Assembly (NCBI RefSeq): GCF_003325355.1
Contig: NZ_CP030850.1
Coordinates: forward strand, 992,001-1,056,000
DNA: 64,000 nt
Reading direction: 5' to 3'
Origin: Runella rosea
GTDB lineage: Bacteria; Bacteroidota; Bacteroidia; Cytophagales; Spirosomataceae
Positions within the stretch are counted from its first letter, which is position 1, and each line of letters opens with the position of its first letter. The translations under genes were made by a program, and so were the position numbers. This document shows, piece by piece, positions 34,924 to 44,396 of the stretch. The notes under the pieces are model-generated. The model ran no database searches. It had not been told where the DNA came from and was given only the letters and a program-made list of their open reading frames with translations.

Positions 34924-35517
34924 GTATAGTTTGTATTATTTCAATAAATTTCGATAACAATCTTATGAAACTAAGTAACCGCCCTGCACCAAAATGCACG
35001 GAATACTTTGTTCAGCCCACAGAAACTATGGCGCTAACTGATTGAGAACAGAACGGGTAGAAAAAAGCACAAATAGCCCTAAAGAGCTAATTTTAGCTTG
35101 TTTTCGTTCGATTTTGCGAAAGAACGTTTTAAAATACCCGTAAAGAACAAATGAATGATTTTAACGAAAGAAGTAGGGAGGTCGCTTTTGTGGGAAAGAG
35201 CGAATGCAAAAAGACTAGAAATACTTTTCATAACGTTTAATTTTACCATAACAAGAGTGGAAGTACTTAATAGTAAAAAACAAATATGGACAAATATACG
35301 CTTATGTCAAGCAACAATGGTAAAAATATTTAAAAAATTTACCGAATGAGTGTCAAACACCCTCCAAATACGCGTATTCAATATCCCAAAAAGTAAAGCA
35401 AAATGGGCCTCTGTGCTTTTATTGAAGGGGTTTTCTCAAAATAGAATTTATTTACTAACCCGAATGGTATCTTTCTGAAATTTTAAAGCAAAATCGGCAT
35501 TATTCACCCTTTAGCAC

Positions 35518-35543
35518 CTTTGCTCCTCCCCGCCTCTGCGTGA
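35518..35543. repeat. Half copy of the 31.6-kb inverted repeat
   Basis: 26 bp matching 31584-31609 at 21 positions, ending CTGCGTGA against TTGCGTGA. It lies downstream of the ahcY terminator. Confidence 0.45.
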
Positions 35544-35566
35544 AAATAAAAGTCGATTATTAGCCC

Positions 35567-35600
35567 AAAAAAAAGGTGTCGGTTCAAAAGAACCGACACC
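35567..35600 (-). terminator. Rho-independent terminator of ahcY
   Basis: A perfect 11-bp stem GGTGTCGGTTC (35575-35585) with GAACCGACACC (35590-35600), a 4-nt loop, and a run of eight A on the plus strand (T on minus) at 35567-35574. It begins 24 bp after the ahcY stop. Confidence 0.93.
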
Positions 35601-35623
35601 CAACAGGAGAAGAATGAGAAATC

Positions 35624-36940
35624 CTAGTAACGATACAAATCAGATTTGAACGGTCCTTCTACGGTTACCCCGATGTAAGACGCTTGCTCTTCATCCAATG
35701 TTTCGAGATGAGCACCGATGTGTCCTAAGTGGAGTTTCGCCACTTTTTCGTCCAAGTGTTTTGGTAAGATATATACTTGCTTGTCGTATTTGCCTGGGTT
35801 GGTGTACAATTCAATCTGCGCCAAGGTTTGGTTACAGAAAGAGTTTGACATCACAAACGAAGGGTGGCCCATGGCACAACCCAAGTTCACCAAACGACCT
35901 TCGGCCAATACAATGATTTCTTTGCCGTCAATTTCGTACAAATCCACCTGTGGTTTGATTTGAATCTTGGTCTGTCCGTAGTTGGCATTCAACCACGCCA
36001 TGTCGATTTCGTTGTCGAAGTGGCCGATGTTACACACCACGGCTTTATCACGCATGGTTTTGAAGTGACGCGGCTTGATGATGTTGATGTTACCCGTAGC
36101 CGTTACAAAGATATTGGCGCGGGGAGCGGCTTCGTCCATTGTTACAACCTCAAATCCGTCCATTGCCGCTTGCAACGCGCAGATTGGGTCGATTTCGGTC
36201 ACCAATACGCGGCAACCTGCCCCACGAAGCGATTCAGCAGAGCCTTTACCTACGTCGCCATAACCTGCCACGACGGCTACTTTACCCGCCAACATCAAGT
36301 CAGTTGCACGACGGATAGCGTCTACCAATGACTCTTTGCAACCATATTTGTTGTCGAATTTCGATTTTGTCACCGAGTCGTTTACGTTGATGGCTGGCAA
36401 ATACAAGGTTCCGTTTTTCATACGCTCGTACAAACGGTGAACGCCCGTGGTTGTTTCTTCCGACAAACCACCGATTCCCGCGATCAATTCAGGATAGTTG
36501 TCAAACACCATGTTGGTCAAGTCACCACCGTCGTCCAAAATCATGGTGAGGGGATGACGCTCTTCACCGAAGAACAAAGTTTGCTCGATACACCAGTCAA
36601 ATTCTTCGGCAGTCATGCCTTTCCACGCGTAAACTGAGATACCAGCGGCGGCAATCGCAGCGGCGGCGTGATCTTGGGTAGAGAAGATATTACACGATGA
36701 CCAAGTTACTTCTGCACCCAAAGCCGTGAGGGTTTCAATCAAAACGGCCGTTTGGATGGTCATGTGCAAACATCCAGCGATGCGTGCACCTTTTAGCGGC
36801 TTTGATTCGCCATATTCTACGCGAAGGGCCATCAAACCGGGCATTTCGGCTTCGGCCAAACGAATTTCTTTCCGGCCCCAATCGGCCAAGGTAATGTCTT
36901 TTACTTTGTACGGTACGTACGTTCCAGTTGCTGTTGACAT
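35624..36940 (-). CDS. ahcY: Adenosylhomocysteinase (S-adenosyl-L-homocysteine hydrolase)
   Basis: This 438-residue cytoplasmic NAD-dependent enzyme splits SAH into homocysteine and adenosine in the activated methyl cycle. Diagnostic segments are [19 protein letters not shown] at the N-terminus, [43 protein letters not shown] with the catalytic Lys/Asp, the NAD-binding [16 protein letters not shown], and [11 protein letters not shown] near the end, finishing in the conserved SDLYRY-type tail. It is a single-gene unit bracketed by its own terminator. Confidence 0.97.
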   Translation of the reverse strand: MSTATGTYVPYKVKDITLADWGRKEIRLAEAEMPGLMALRVEYGESKPLKGARIAGCLHMTIQTAVLIETLTALGAEVTWSSCNIFSTQDHAAAAIAAAGISVYAWKGMTAEEFDWCIEQTLFFGEERHPLTMILDDGGDLTNMVFDNYPELIAGIGGLSEETTTGVHRLYERMKNGTLYLPAINVNDSVTKSKFDNKYGCKESLVDAIRRATDLMLAGKVAVVAGYGDVGKGSAESLRGAGCRVLVTEIDPICALQAAMDGFEVVTMDEAAPRANIFVTATGNINIIKPRHFKTMRDKAVVCNIGHFDNEIDMAWLNANYGQTKIQIKPQVDLYEIDGKEIIVLAEGRLVNLGCAMGHPSFVMSNSFCNQTLAQIELYTNPGKYDKQVYILPKHLDEKVAKLHLGHIGAHLETLDEEQASYIGVTVEGPFKSDLYRY

Positions 36941-37281
36941 GTTATTTATTTGGGATTTCTAATTTTCGATTTCTTACTTCTGATTTCCGACTTCTTATCT
37001 TGGGTTTCAGATAAAAATCTCACAAAATTAACCGATAAATGAATGTGAATGCTACATTGGAAGCGGATAAAACAAGGGGGGATTCTAAAAAAAGATAATT
37101 TTTGGCATAATTACCCCTAAAAGCACCCATTAATTAGACAATTAGTGGAGAATACCAAAATCAGAAAGATATTTTATCTATTTGGCTATTCTTGGTATTT
37201 TTCCACCAACAATTCATCACAGGAGAAAGGGTTGGCGGAGAAAACTCCACCAACGGCGGCAGAAACAACAGAAGGGTTCTT
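36941..37281. other. 341-bp intergenic region between ahcY and the GATase-fold gene
   Basis: The minus strand has a TAATTTTG -7-like box (complement of 37023-37030) without a spaced TTG. An imperfect hairpin (37231-37254: GTTGGcGGAG, AAAA loop, CTCCaCCAAC) lies 27 bp past the stop of the upstream gene and could be a weak terminator lacking a T-tract. Confidence 0.45.
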
Positions 37282-38541
37282 CTACGTTTTTCGTTTCTTC
37301 TTCTTTGCCGAAGGGAAAAGAACATTGTTCAGAATAAGCCGATAACCAGGGGAGTGTGGATGAAGGTTGAGGTCGGTAGGCATCCGGTGAAAACCTCGTT
37401 GTCCTTCGGGGTCGTGACCACCGTAGAAAGTAAACTGTCCTCGGCCTAACTCCCCGTAGATATAGCGGTCAGAGGCTTTGCTTTGTCCCATCACTAGCAC
37501 ACTTGATTTAACGGTTTTCTTGTTGAAGGCGGTCGTTTGTCCCATAAACTCCCGAATCAGTGTTTCGTGGTTTTGGACGAGCATGGCAGGAATCACATCC
37601 CATTTGGCCGAAAAATCAAACAAAGAAAAAAAGCTATTGCTTTCGTCGTTCCACCCTTGGCCAGAAGACGAATTGATGCTAGAAAAAGACATCCCTCCGC
37701 GGTATTCGTCGTCACCGAGTTCCAATTTAAAATCTTCAAATGCCAACGTTTTGCTAAAATCAAGTTTAGATTGTGCGTTGGCGTCGATGCCATCACCGTC
37801 AAAAATGGACGGTACAATGTCAACACCTTCGGCTGCCAAGGCTACGTCCAGCGACTCCGCACCTGAACACATGGCAAACAAATACCCTCCACCCGCACAA
37901 AAGCCCTTGATGGTACGGGCTACGTCGAGCTTGAGCTGAGACACTTTCTTGTACCCGAATTTTTTAGCGATATTTTCCTGCGCCTGAAGGTCTTCAAGGC
38001 TCATCCGGCGGCGATTGCGGCCAAATTGCCCCGTAAAATCTTCATGATGGAGGTGCAGCCAATCGTATTTGGCCAAATCGCCTTTCATAATTTCTTCATC
38101 GTACACAATCTCAAACGGGATTTCGGCGTATTTGAGCACCAACAAAACGGCATCAGTATCTTCAAACGAGGCCCGGCCCACTTTGATGGGGCTATACACC
38201 ACGATTTTGGCGGCCTTTTGGAGCTTCACAGCATCCATGTTTACGTCGGGGCTGGTGATTTGGCTCATCATCGAATTGACCGTGGCGTCGGAGATGACTT
38301 CGTAGGATACGCCCCGCAAACGGCATTCTTTTTCCACCGCCGATGAATATTTAATCAAAAAACTACCGCCCCGGTAATTGAGCAACCAATCCACCTCCAA
38401 ATCTTCTTTCAATACCCAATAGGCAACCCCGTACGCTTTCAGGTGGTTGGATTGCTTATCGTCCATCGGAATGAGGACCGAGTTGGCAAGGCTTTTGATG
38501 GCCGTCGCCAGAAGCAAAAAGAACAAATACAAAGTTTTCAT
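37282..38541 (-). CDS. Secreted GATase-fold protein of unknown function
   Basis: This 419-residue protein has a signal peptide (MKTLYLFFLLLATAIKSLAN). It contains CAGGGYLFAMCSGAESLDV near 215-232, a nucleophile-elbow-like turn with Cys225, which fits a class I glutamine amidotransferase-like fold, plus VYDEEIMKGDLAKYDWLHLHHEDF near 147-169 and YGGHDPEGQRGFHRMPTD near the C-terminus. Similar Bacteroidota proteins are often labelled asparagine synthetase B, but I see neither the N-terminal Cys2 GATase nor the PP-loop of AsnB, and a secreted AsnB would make little sense. The true role is unknown. The C-terminus is lysine-rich (KKKKRKT). Confidence 0.8.
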   Translation of the reverse strand: MKTLYLFFLLLATAIKSLANSVLIPMDDKQSNHLKAYGVAYWVLKEDLEVDWLLNYRGGSFLIKYSSAVEKECRLRGVSYEVISDATVNSMMSQITSPDVNMDAVKLQKAAKIVVYSPIKVGRASFEDTDAVLLVLKYAEIPFEIVYDEEIMKGDLAKYDWLHLHHEDFTGQFGRNRRRMSLEDLQAQENIAKKFGYKKVSQLKLDVARTIKGFCAGGGYLFAMCSGAESLDVALAAEGVDIVPSIFDGDGIDANAQSKLDFSKTLAFEDFKLELGDDEYRGGMSFSSINSSSGQGWNDESNSFFSLFDFSAKWDVIPAMLVQNHETLIREFMGQTTAFNKKTVKSSVLVMGQSKASDRYIYGELGRGQFTFYGGHDPEGQRGFHRMPTDLNLHPHSPGYRLILNNVLFPSAKKKKRKT

Positions 38542-38954
38542 ATCGTCCGTGTGAGTTAGCAGGTTTGTGGACTGGTCGTGTGGGGACTATAAACGAAATG
38601 GTTAACGGGAATTAAGCCTTACGGAAACGGTGTACTGAATAAGAACAACGGTGTGCATTTAAAATACTTGAGTACCCAAAAATTTCCTTAACAAAAATAG
38701 CAGAAAATTTTATTTTTTCAAGGAAGAAAAGGATTATACTTTTTCTGAAAATTATTTTATGATGGAAGAAAGGCATTAAGGCAAAAACACTGGCAATGAA
38801 GTAAATAGGCCGTACGTATGCTCACAAAAGCGCCCTACCTCAACGCGTGGTTAGAGATGAAGAAAATGGACGAGAACCATGGGCAGAGACAAGTACCAAA
38901 AAAGGGGAAAGAAGTCACTAAATTTGGCAACGATAACACCGCCAAAGGGCAAAC
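38542..38954. other. 413-bp intergenic region
   Basis: It holds the candidate promoter of the gene at 37282-38541. The short plus-strand frames here have no coding signs. Confidence 0.5.
38692..38721 (-). promoter_or_regulatory. Candidate promoter of the secreted GATase-fold gene
   Basis: On the minus strand, TTG (complement of 38719-38721), a 19-bp spacer and TATTTTTG (complement of 38692-38699) match the Bacteroidota consensus. The leader would be about 145 nt. Confidence 0.45.
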
Positions 38955-39557
38955 CTATAACAATTGCAAATTTTCAGGGTCAAAAGGCAGGAAATCAACG
39001 CCAATGTAAATATCGGCCATTGGAATTTCTATGTCCAATGAATGCAGCGGAATCATACCTTCTAAGTCTGTATAAGCACGGTATTCCCACGTACTCAACT
39101 CATTTTTATAGAATACTTCCACAAAGGGCAAACTTTGGTCAATCAAGACATATTCCCGAAAGGACTCCATCATGCGGTAACGCATAAATTTGCCCGCACG
39201 GTCGTAAGCCCTGGTTTCTTCCGACAGTACCTCTACAATCAATACTGGATTATTGGCGGCATTTTTAAGTTCCTCAAAAAAAGAAACCCTCCCGCACACC
39301 ACAGAAACATCCGGGTACACATATTTATTGCGTGACGTGGCCACGCGCAAATCGCTGTTGTATGCGTAACAACGTTTACTCCTCAAATTGATGTTCAATG
39401 CTGTACCAGCATTATTGGCAATCAGACTATGCGTAGGGGTTCCGCCAGCCATTGCATACACCTCGCCATCGTGGTATTCATATTTTGTATCAGTTTCTTT
39501 TTCTAGCGCTAGGTACTCTTCAATACTTAAACGCTGCTGATATTCGGGCTGTCCCAT
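38955..39557 (-). CDS. Uma2-family restriction-endonuclease-fold protein
   Basis: This 200-residue protein belongs to the Uma2/DUF820 family (PD-(D/E)xK fold). Visible elements are SIEEYLALE, KYEYHDGEVYAMAGGTPTH, YPDVSVVCG with Asp83, LIVEVLSEETRAYDRAGKF with Glu109 and Lys123, and YRMMESFREYVLID. The family is common in cyanobacteria and some Bacteroidota, often in many copies; biological function is not established. Just upstream of its start lies a cluster of palindromic repeats, which may carry or hide its promoter. Confidence 0.9.
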   Translation of the reverse strand: MGQPEYQQRLSIEEYLALEKETDTKYEYHDGEVYAMAGGTPTHSLIANNAGTALNINLRSKRCYAYNSDLRVATSRNKYVYPDVSVVCGRVSFFEELKNAANNPVLIVEVLSEETRAYDRAGKFMRYRMMESFREYVLIDQSLPFVEVFYKNELSTWEYRAYTDLEGMIPLHSLDIEIPMADIYIGVDFLPFDPENLQLL

Positions 39558-39605
39558 ATTACTTTGTGATTTCTTACCGTAAAATTACAAAAAATCCCGA
39601 AGCCT

Positions 39606-39741
39606 CTTTCGGTTTTGAGAAACCGAAAGCACCCTGAAGTGCAGTCAGGTTCTCAAACCTGATGTTTGGGGGTTGAGAACCTCCAAACATCAGGCCACAA
39701 ACACACTAATTCGTAAATTTTCGGTTTTGAGAAACCGAAAA
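39606..39741. repeat. Cluster of short palindromes sharing a GGTT..AACC core
   Basis: Two near-identical 10-bp-stem hairpins with TGAG loops (39606-39629 and 39718-39741), both followed by CACCCT, flank a central pair: a 6-bp-stem hairpin (39646-39661) and a roughly 17-bp-stem hairpin (39658-39694) that share CCTG and so exclude each other. All contain GGTT, GAG or CTC, and AACC. This looks like a REP/MITE-like array between the DPP4-like and Uma2 genes. Confidence 0.75.
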
Positions 39742-39758
39742 CACCCTCCTCCAACTCT

Positions 39759-41951
39759 CTACTTTGCACCGGGCGGGCAATGTTCCTTTAAAAACTTAGT
39801 GAAAAGCGTATTCAAGTGGCGAGAAGTACCCTCACCTTCGTAAATCCCGTGCGAACGGTTAGGATAGGCCATAAATTGAAACTGTTTGTTGTACTTTATC
39901 AACTCATTGACCAATTTTTCGGCATTCTGATAATGCACGTTGTCATCGCCCGTACCGTGAATATACAAAAGGTTTTGGGTAGCGCGTAGGTTCTTCGCAT
40001 GGCTGAGGGGTGACCCGCTAACGAAATCCTCCCGATTTTCCTGCGGAATACCCATGTACCGTTCCTGATAAATGTTATCATAACTCAATTGATCAGCCAC
40101 TGCTGCTACGGCAATGCCCGTTTTGAACAAATCAGGATATTGAAACAATAGGTTGAGGGTAGAAGAACCTCCTCCACTCCAACCATGCACCGCTACGCGG
40201 CTGGTATCGATGAATGAATTTTGCGCAAATAAGGTTTTAGCACCCATCGCCAAATCACGAATGTTGACAATGCCAATTTTACGATAAATGGCTTTACGCC
40301 AAGCTCTTCCCTTCGGAGAAGGCGTACCACGGTTGTCGACGGAAGCATAAATGTAGCCATCTTTTGCCATGTCGCCGATGTAAAGGCCATTGCGGCCTGT
40401 GCCCCACCGATCCATGACGGTTGAGCTGGCGGGTTCTCCGTAAACCGAGAATACAATCGGGTATTTTTTTGTCGGGTCAAAATTGTCAGGCTTCACCATC
40501 CAACCGTCTAGCTCCGTGCCATCCTCCGTTTTTACCCGAAAAAATTCAACTTTTTTCTTAGACGACGATTGCGCGGCCAATTTTGCCGTAATATCATCAC
40601 TTTCTTTCAAGGCTTTGTGATCGGGAAGACGTAACCATTCGTTCATGGGAGCCGTATTAGCATTGGAGAAAGAATGAGACGCCCAAGCGCCATTGGGCGA
40701 AATATCGTAGCGATGGCTCCCCACCTGACTTGCGGGTGACATCCGTTCTGCTTTGCCGCTCCCATCCAATTTTACCCGAAATAGGTAGGTTTGGGTAGCG
40801 TTATCGGGCGACGCCATGAAATACGCATAATTGTTTTTCTCATCAATCCGCACGACCCCAATCACATCGTATTCACCAACCGTAATGCATTTTTCCGTTT
40901 TGCCATCGCGCGAAACGCGGTAGAGGTGACGCCATCCGTCTTTTTCACTCATCCACAAAAACTCCTTCCCACCGTTTAGCCAATCCCAACCTGCGGGGCT
41001 ATCGGCCCACGAATAGCTGCTTTTTGTTTCCACCCAAGCATCGTCACTGTCGGTGTAAAACTCGGTGGTGCGTCCCGTTTTTACGTCGGCATAGAGGCAT
41101 TTGGCTTGATTTTGCTTTCGGTTGAGCTGTTCCATCACCAGTTCGTTGGCATTGGCCCATTCCATGCGCGGAATGTACGTATTGCCCGGATCGCCAGGGG
41201 TACTCATCCACTTGGTAGCACCACCGTTGGCACTCACCACGCCAATTTTATACGGAGAGGGACGCTCTCCCACTTTCGGATATTCAACGGGTACATTGAA
41301 GGCGTAGGTAGAATCCGTATTATTAATCATCAGAAAATTCCGAATCTTGGTAGCATCAATCTGCCAATAGGCAATATTTCGGCTGTCTGGACTCCAACGA
41401 AAACCATCGCGGCAGTCAAATTCTTCTTCGTACACCCAGTCAAACGTTCCGTTGATGAGGCGCGTAGTACCATCTTTGGTCAGCGGGGTGATTTTTCCCG
41501 TTGCGAGGTCTTCGGCAAAAATATTTCGTTCGCTTACGTAGGCTACCTTCTTTCCGTCGGGTGAGAATTTGGCAAACATCAAAGAAGAAACGGGGCGCCC
41601 TTTCCCCACTTGGGTCAGGGTGTTTTTGTCCAAATCCAACACCCAATAATCGCCCCGGGTATCGTAACGCCACACGCGGGCGGTATTGGTATAAATCAAT
41701 GCTTTACGACCGTCTTCCGAAAACTCGTAGCTTCGTACGGTCAAGGGTTCACTTTTCCCGGCAGGAGTCAACTGCTTGGCGGAAATCAACACCGTTTTTT
41801 GCAAATCAGGCAGAGAATACTGAATGATTTCCTTGTTTTCAATACGACGATAACCGTTGCCGTCTTCGGTCCATTGAACCCCCCGGTTAAATTGGGCCTG
41901 GAGCGAAAGTTGTACAAAAAGGAAAAGGAATAAGAAATGGATGCGTTTCAT
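39759..41951 (-). CDS. S9 family dipeptidyl peptidase (DPP4-like)
   Basis: This 730-residue exported serine peptidase has a signal peptide (MKRIHFLFLFLFVQLSLQAQ), a DPPIV N-terminal beta-propeller (about 60-450) with EEEFDCRDGFRWSPDS, the Glu pair expected to bind the substrate N-terminus, and a C-terminal alpha/beta-hydrolase. The triad is visible as Ser592 (GWSGGG), Asp670 (GTGDDN) and His701 (NRSHG). It releases X-Pro dipeptides from peptides in the periplasm. I chose the start at 41951 for the signal peptide; the longer frame would begin inside the 42.0-kb inverted repeat. Confidence 0.94.
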   Translation of the reverse strand: MKRIHFLFLFLFVQLSLQAQFNRGVQWTEDGNGYRRIENKEIIQYSLPDLQKTVLISAKQLTPAGKSEPLTVRSYEFSEDGRKALIYTNTARVWRYDTRGDYWVLDLDKNTLTQVGKGRPVSSLMFAKFSPDGKKVAYVSERNIFAEDLATGKITPLTKDGTTRLINGTFDWVYEEEFDCRDGFRWSPDSRNIAYWQIDATKIRNFLMINNTDSTYAFNVPVEYPKVGERPSPYKIGVVSANGGATKWMSTPGDPGNTYIPRMEWANANELVMEQLNRKQNQAKCLYADVKTGRTTEFYTDSDDAWVETKSSYSWADSPAGWDWLNGGKEFLWMSEKDGWRHLYRVSRDGKTEKCITVGEYDVIGVVRIDEKNNYAYFMASPDNATQTYLFRVKLDGSGKAERMSPASQVGSHRYDISPNGAWASHSFSNANTAPMNEWLRLPDHKALKESDDITAKLAAQSSSKKKVEFFRVKTEDGTELDGWMVKPDNFDPTKKYPIVFSVYGEPASSTVMDRWGTGRNGLYIGDMAKDGYIYASVDNRGTPSPKGRAWRKAIYRKIGIVNIRDLAMGAKTLFAQNSFIDTSRVAVHGWSGGGSSTLNLLFQYPDLFKTGIAVAAVADQLSYDNIYQERYMGIPQENREDFVSGSPLSHAKNLRATQNLLYIHGTGDDNVHYQNAEKLVNELIKYNKQFQFMAYPNRSHGIYEGEGTSRHLNTLFTKFLKEHCPPGAK

Positions 41952-41990
41952 TCCAATAGGTATATTAATTTGTTGATAAAAAATTACAAT

Positions 41991-42056
41991 CGTAGGGGCA
42001 GGCTTCACGTCTGCCCCTTGATGGTTGAATGGGCAGACGCAAGGCCTGCCCCTACG
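41991..42056. repeat. 66-bp nested inverted repeat overlapping the M48 stop codon
   Basis: CGTAGGGGCAGGC (41991-42003) pairs with 42044-42056, and inside it CGTCTGCCC (42008-42016) pairs with GGGCAGACG (42031-42039). The TAG stop of the M48 peptidase gene (42052-42054) lies within the right arm. Such GTAGGGGCAGGC elements resemble dispersed palindromic repeats. Confidence 0.8.
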
Positions 42057-42840
42057 GGTTACGGTATTTAGCCATGGCGGCTTTTATTTTTGCAACTCGG
42101 TTCTCAGGACTTGGGTGGGTGCTCTGAAATTCAGCGGGGCGATTCGGCCCACCTGCGGCGGCCAAAATCTCCATCACCTCCACCATGGCTTCGGGATTTC
42201 GGCCCGTCTGTATCATATATTTTACCCCAAAATCATCCGATTCCAGTTCATCGTCACGCCCGTATTTCAGGTTCATCAGGTTGGCTACGTATTGCGCAAT
42301 GTAGGCACTGCCATTGGGCGAGTTGGGATCGGATAAAGCCACCGATGCCGCCCCTGCCAAACCGCCTACTAGCTCTTGCTTAGCCATTTGCTGCGCCGAA
42401 TGTCGGCCCACCACGTGCCCAATTTCGTGACCAAGTACTCCCGCCAGTTGGTCTTCGGTTTTGAGGCGCTTCAACAGGCCCATCGTAATAAAAATCTGCC
42501 CTCCCGGCACCGCAAACGCATTGACAGTTTCGGCATCAGCCAAGACATGAAAATCAAATTGGTACGGCCCATCTTTTACTTCGGTATTCTGCACAATGCC
42601 CTGCCCCACTTTCTTAACCAGTGCCTGCACCTGTTCGTCTTGATACAGTCCTCCAAATTCGGCAGCCATTTGAGGCGCGCTTTGAAGCCCCAGCGTAATT
42701 TCTTCCTGAGGGGTAAGGCTTACCCGTTGCGTTTTGCCAGTGATTGGATTCACCTGCGACTTATTGAAGTAACCAAACAATGCAACCACGGCCATGATTA
42801 GCCCAATCAGTAGCCTTCCACCAATACGAGAACGTCCCAT
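42052..42840 (-). CDS. M48-family zinc metalloprotease
   Basis: This 262-residue protein has an N-terminal membrane anchor (about 8-25), then a gluzincin domain with HEIGH at 138-142 (zinc ligands His138 and His142, catalytic Glu139), preceded by NAFAVPGGQIFITMGLL, and the third-ligand region DDELESDDFG near 195. This is the BepA/LoiP/YggG-like periplasmic type rather than HtpX, which has more helices. It probably has an envelope quality-control role. Its last codons and stop lie inside the 42.0-kb repeat. Confidence 0.92.
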   Translation of the reverse strand: MGRSRIGGRLLIGLIMAVVALFGYFNKSQVNPITGKTQRVSLTPQEEITLGLQSAPQMAAEFGGLYQDEQVQALVKKVGQGIVQNTEVKDGPYQFDFHVLADAETVNAFAVPGGQIFITMGLLKRLKTEDQLAGVLGHEIGHVVGRHSAQQMAKQELVGGLAGAASVALSDPNSPNGSAYIAQYVANLMNLKYGRDDELESDDFGVKYMIQTGRNPEAMVEVMEILAAAGGPNRPAEFQSTHPSPENRVAKIKAAMAKYRNP

Positions 42841-42958
42841 TGCATTAAAGTTTAAAGTTGAATAGAAAAGCCTTTGTTATAAAGGCAAGTATTCGATAAG
42901 CGATAAAAAATCATACCTGATTTTAATCGATCTATATTTTTTTTTTAAAAGTCAATGA

Positions 42959-44197
42959 TTAAATGAGTAATCCCGCCAAAGTAGCCGACATATAAGACGC
43001 TAATGTTCCGCAAATAAGTGCTTTAAAGCCCAAACGTGCTAAATCTGAACGACGCGTCGGGGCTAATTCGCTGATACCGCCCACCTGAATGGCAATCGAA
43101 CTAAAATTGGCAAAACCACATAACGCAAAGCTGGTAATGGCAATTGTTTTGGCATCCAAGGTATCTTTGATGTGTACCAAATCTAAGTACGCCACAAACT
43201 CATTGATTACCATCTTGGTCCCCATCAAGGCACCAGCTACTTCCACGTCTTTAGAAGGAACACCCATGGCCCAGGCAAATACCGAGAAAACTTTTCCGAG
43301 CAAAAAGTTAAGGCTCAACGTAGGAAAGGCAAAAAGCCCACCTGCTTTACCCAAAAGAAAATCGACCAAGCCAATCAGGGCAATAAATCCAATCAACATC
43401 GCAATCACGTTAAAACCCACTTTGAGTCCTTCGCTGGCTCCCGCCGCAATGGCATCCAACAGATTGGCGTGCGCTTTTTTGATTTCTAGTTTCACCACCC
43501 CCTTGGTTTCGGAAGTTTCTGTTTCGGGAAACACAATTTTAGCAATCACTAACGCCCCCGGCGCCGCCATCAGACTCGCGGCAATCAGGTACGAAGCAGG
43601 CACGCCCAATTTAATATAGGTAGCCATTACCCCTCCCGCAATACAAGCAAAACTTCCCGTCATAGAAGCGAGCAGCTCGGAGTTGGTCATGCCTTTGAGG
43701 TAGGGTTTAATCATGATTTGGGCCTCTACCTGCCCCACAAACGCCGACGCCACGTTTGACAAGGCTTCGGCCCCGCTCACGCCCATGAGCCATTTCATTA
43801 ACTTAGCCAACAACGCCACGATACGTTGCATGAGACCGATATGGTACAAAATATTGACAAGAACGGCCACAAAAATAATGGTCGGAACAATGCTGAAGAA
43901 AAAGATAAAATCATTGCCTGCCCCAAAAGCTTTATTGAGTACAGAGGGTTTTACCAATGGACTGAACACAAATTCGGCACCACGATCCGAAAAACCCAAT
44001 ACTTTCTGAACACCTTTGCCCAGCCAATCAAACATTGTTTGTCCAATCGTCGTTTTGAGAATAAAAACCGCTAGTCCGAATTGAAGCGCCAATCCTACGC
44101 CAACGGTGCGGTAGTTAATCGCTTTGCGATTGTTGGAGAGCGCGTAGGCAATACCTAAAATTAATACAATCCCAATAAGTCCTGTGAAACGTTCCAT
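42959..44197 (-). CDS. NupC-type concentrative nucleoside transporter
   Basis: This 412-residue inner-membrane protein has about ten transmembrane segments. CNT family motifs are visible: SDRGAEFVFSPLV, FFFSIVPTIIFVAVLVNILYHIG, the GxxEA-type GVSGAEALSNVASAFVGQVEAQIMIKPYL region (GAEALSNVASAF) and GTKMVINEFVAYLDL. It imports nucleosides using a Na+ or H+ gradient. It has no close operon partner. Confidence 0.94.
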   Translation of the reverse strand: MERFTGLIGIVLILGIAYALSNNRKAINYRTVGVGLALQFGLAVFILKTTIGQTMFDWLGKGVQKVLGFSDRGAEFVFSPLVKPSVLNKAFGAGNDFIFFFSIVPTIIFVAVLVNILYHIGLMQRIVALLAKLMKWLMGVSGAEALSNVASAFVGQVEAQIMIKPYLKGMTNSELLASMTGSFACIAGGVMATYIKLGVPASYLIAASLMAAPGALVIAKIVFPETETSETKGVVKLEIKKAHANLLDAIAAGASEGLKVGFNVIAMLIGFIALIGLVDFLLGKAGGLFAFPTLSLNFLLGKVFSVFAWAMGVPSKDVEVAGALMGTKMVINEFVAYLDLVHIKDTLDAKTIAITSFALCGFANFSSIAIQVGGISELAPTRRSDLARLGFKALICGTLASYMSATLAGLLI

Positions 44198-44335
44198 GAA
44201 GTGTGTCAGTAATATCTCTAAAGTGTAGGTTAGTTTTGGTTAAATCAAGTGGGTAAAGATAGGAATGCCGTTTTATTTTTCAGTAATTATATCCTCATTT
44301 TACAAAAAATAAAGTCATTTACCCTCCGTTCAATT

Positions 44336-44366
44336 TTGTTTCCACTTAGATTCACCCCTATATTTG
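44336..44366 (+). promoter_or_regulatory. Promoter of topA
   Basis: TTG at 44336-44338, a 20-bp spacer and TATATTTG at 44359-44366 match the Bacteroidota consensus exactly. Transcription would start near 44373, about 25 nt before the ATG. Confidence 0.75.
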
Positions 44367-44396
44367 ACGGCAATATTGGGACTAAACACACCCACC

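Larger units (their letters stand above)
34924..35623. other. 700-bp intergenic region upstream of wza
   Basis: No convincing gene. The minus strand has a TATATTTG -7-like box (complement of 35291-35298) without a properly spaced TTG. It also contains the half-repeat at 35518-35543 and the ahcY terminator. The wza promoter must lie here but cannot be assigned. Confidence 0.55.

Noticed and set aside
35155-35349. 64-codon plus-strand frame in the wza upstream region
   Set aside because: AT-rich, no promoter or conserved pattern; probably chance.
37282-38541. Asparagine synthetase B annotation
   Set aside because: No AsnB GATase or PP-loop motifs are present, and there is a signal peptide.
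38818-39009. Small Lys-rich plus-strand frames near the Uma2 gene
   Set aside because: They overlap the Uma2 gene 3' end and have no coding signs.
39606-39741. tRNA-like cluster or transposon ends
   Set aside because: No cloverleaf, anticodon or T-loop consensus, and no transposase nearby; better described as palindromic repeats.
43089-43619. 176-codon plus-strand frame opposite nupC
   Set aside because: It mirrors the hydrophobic nupC gene; no start-site or promoter support.
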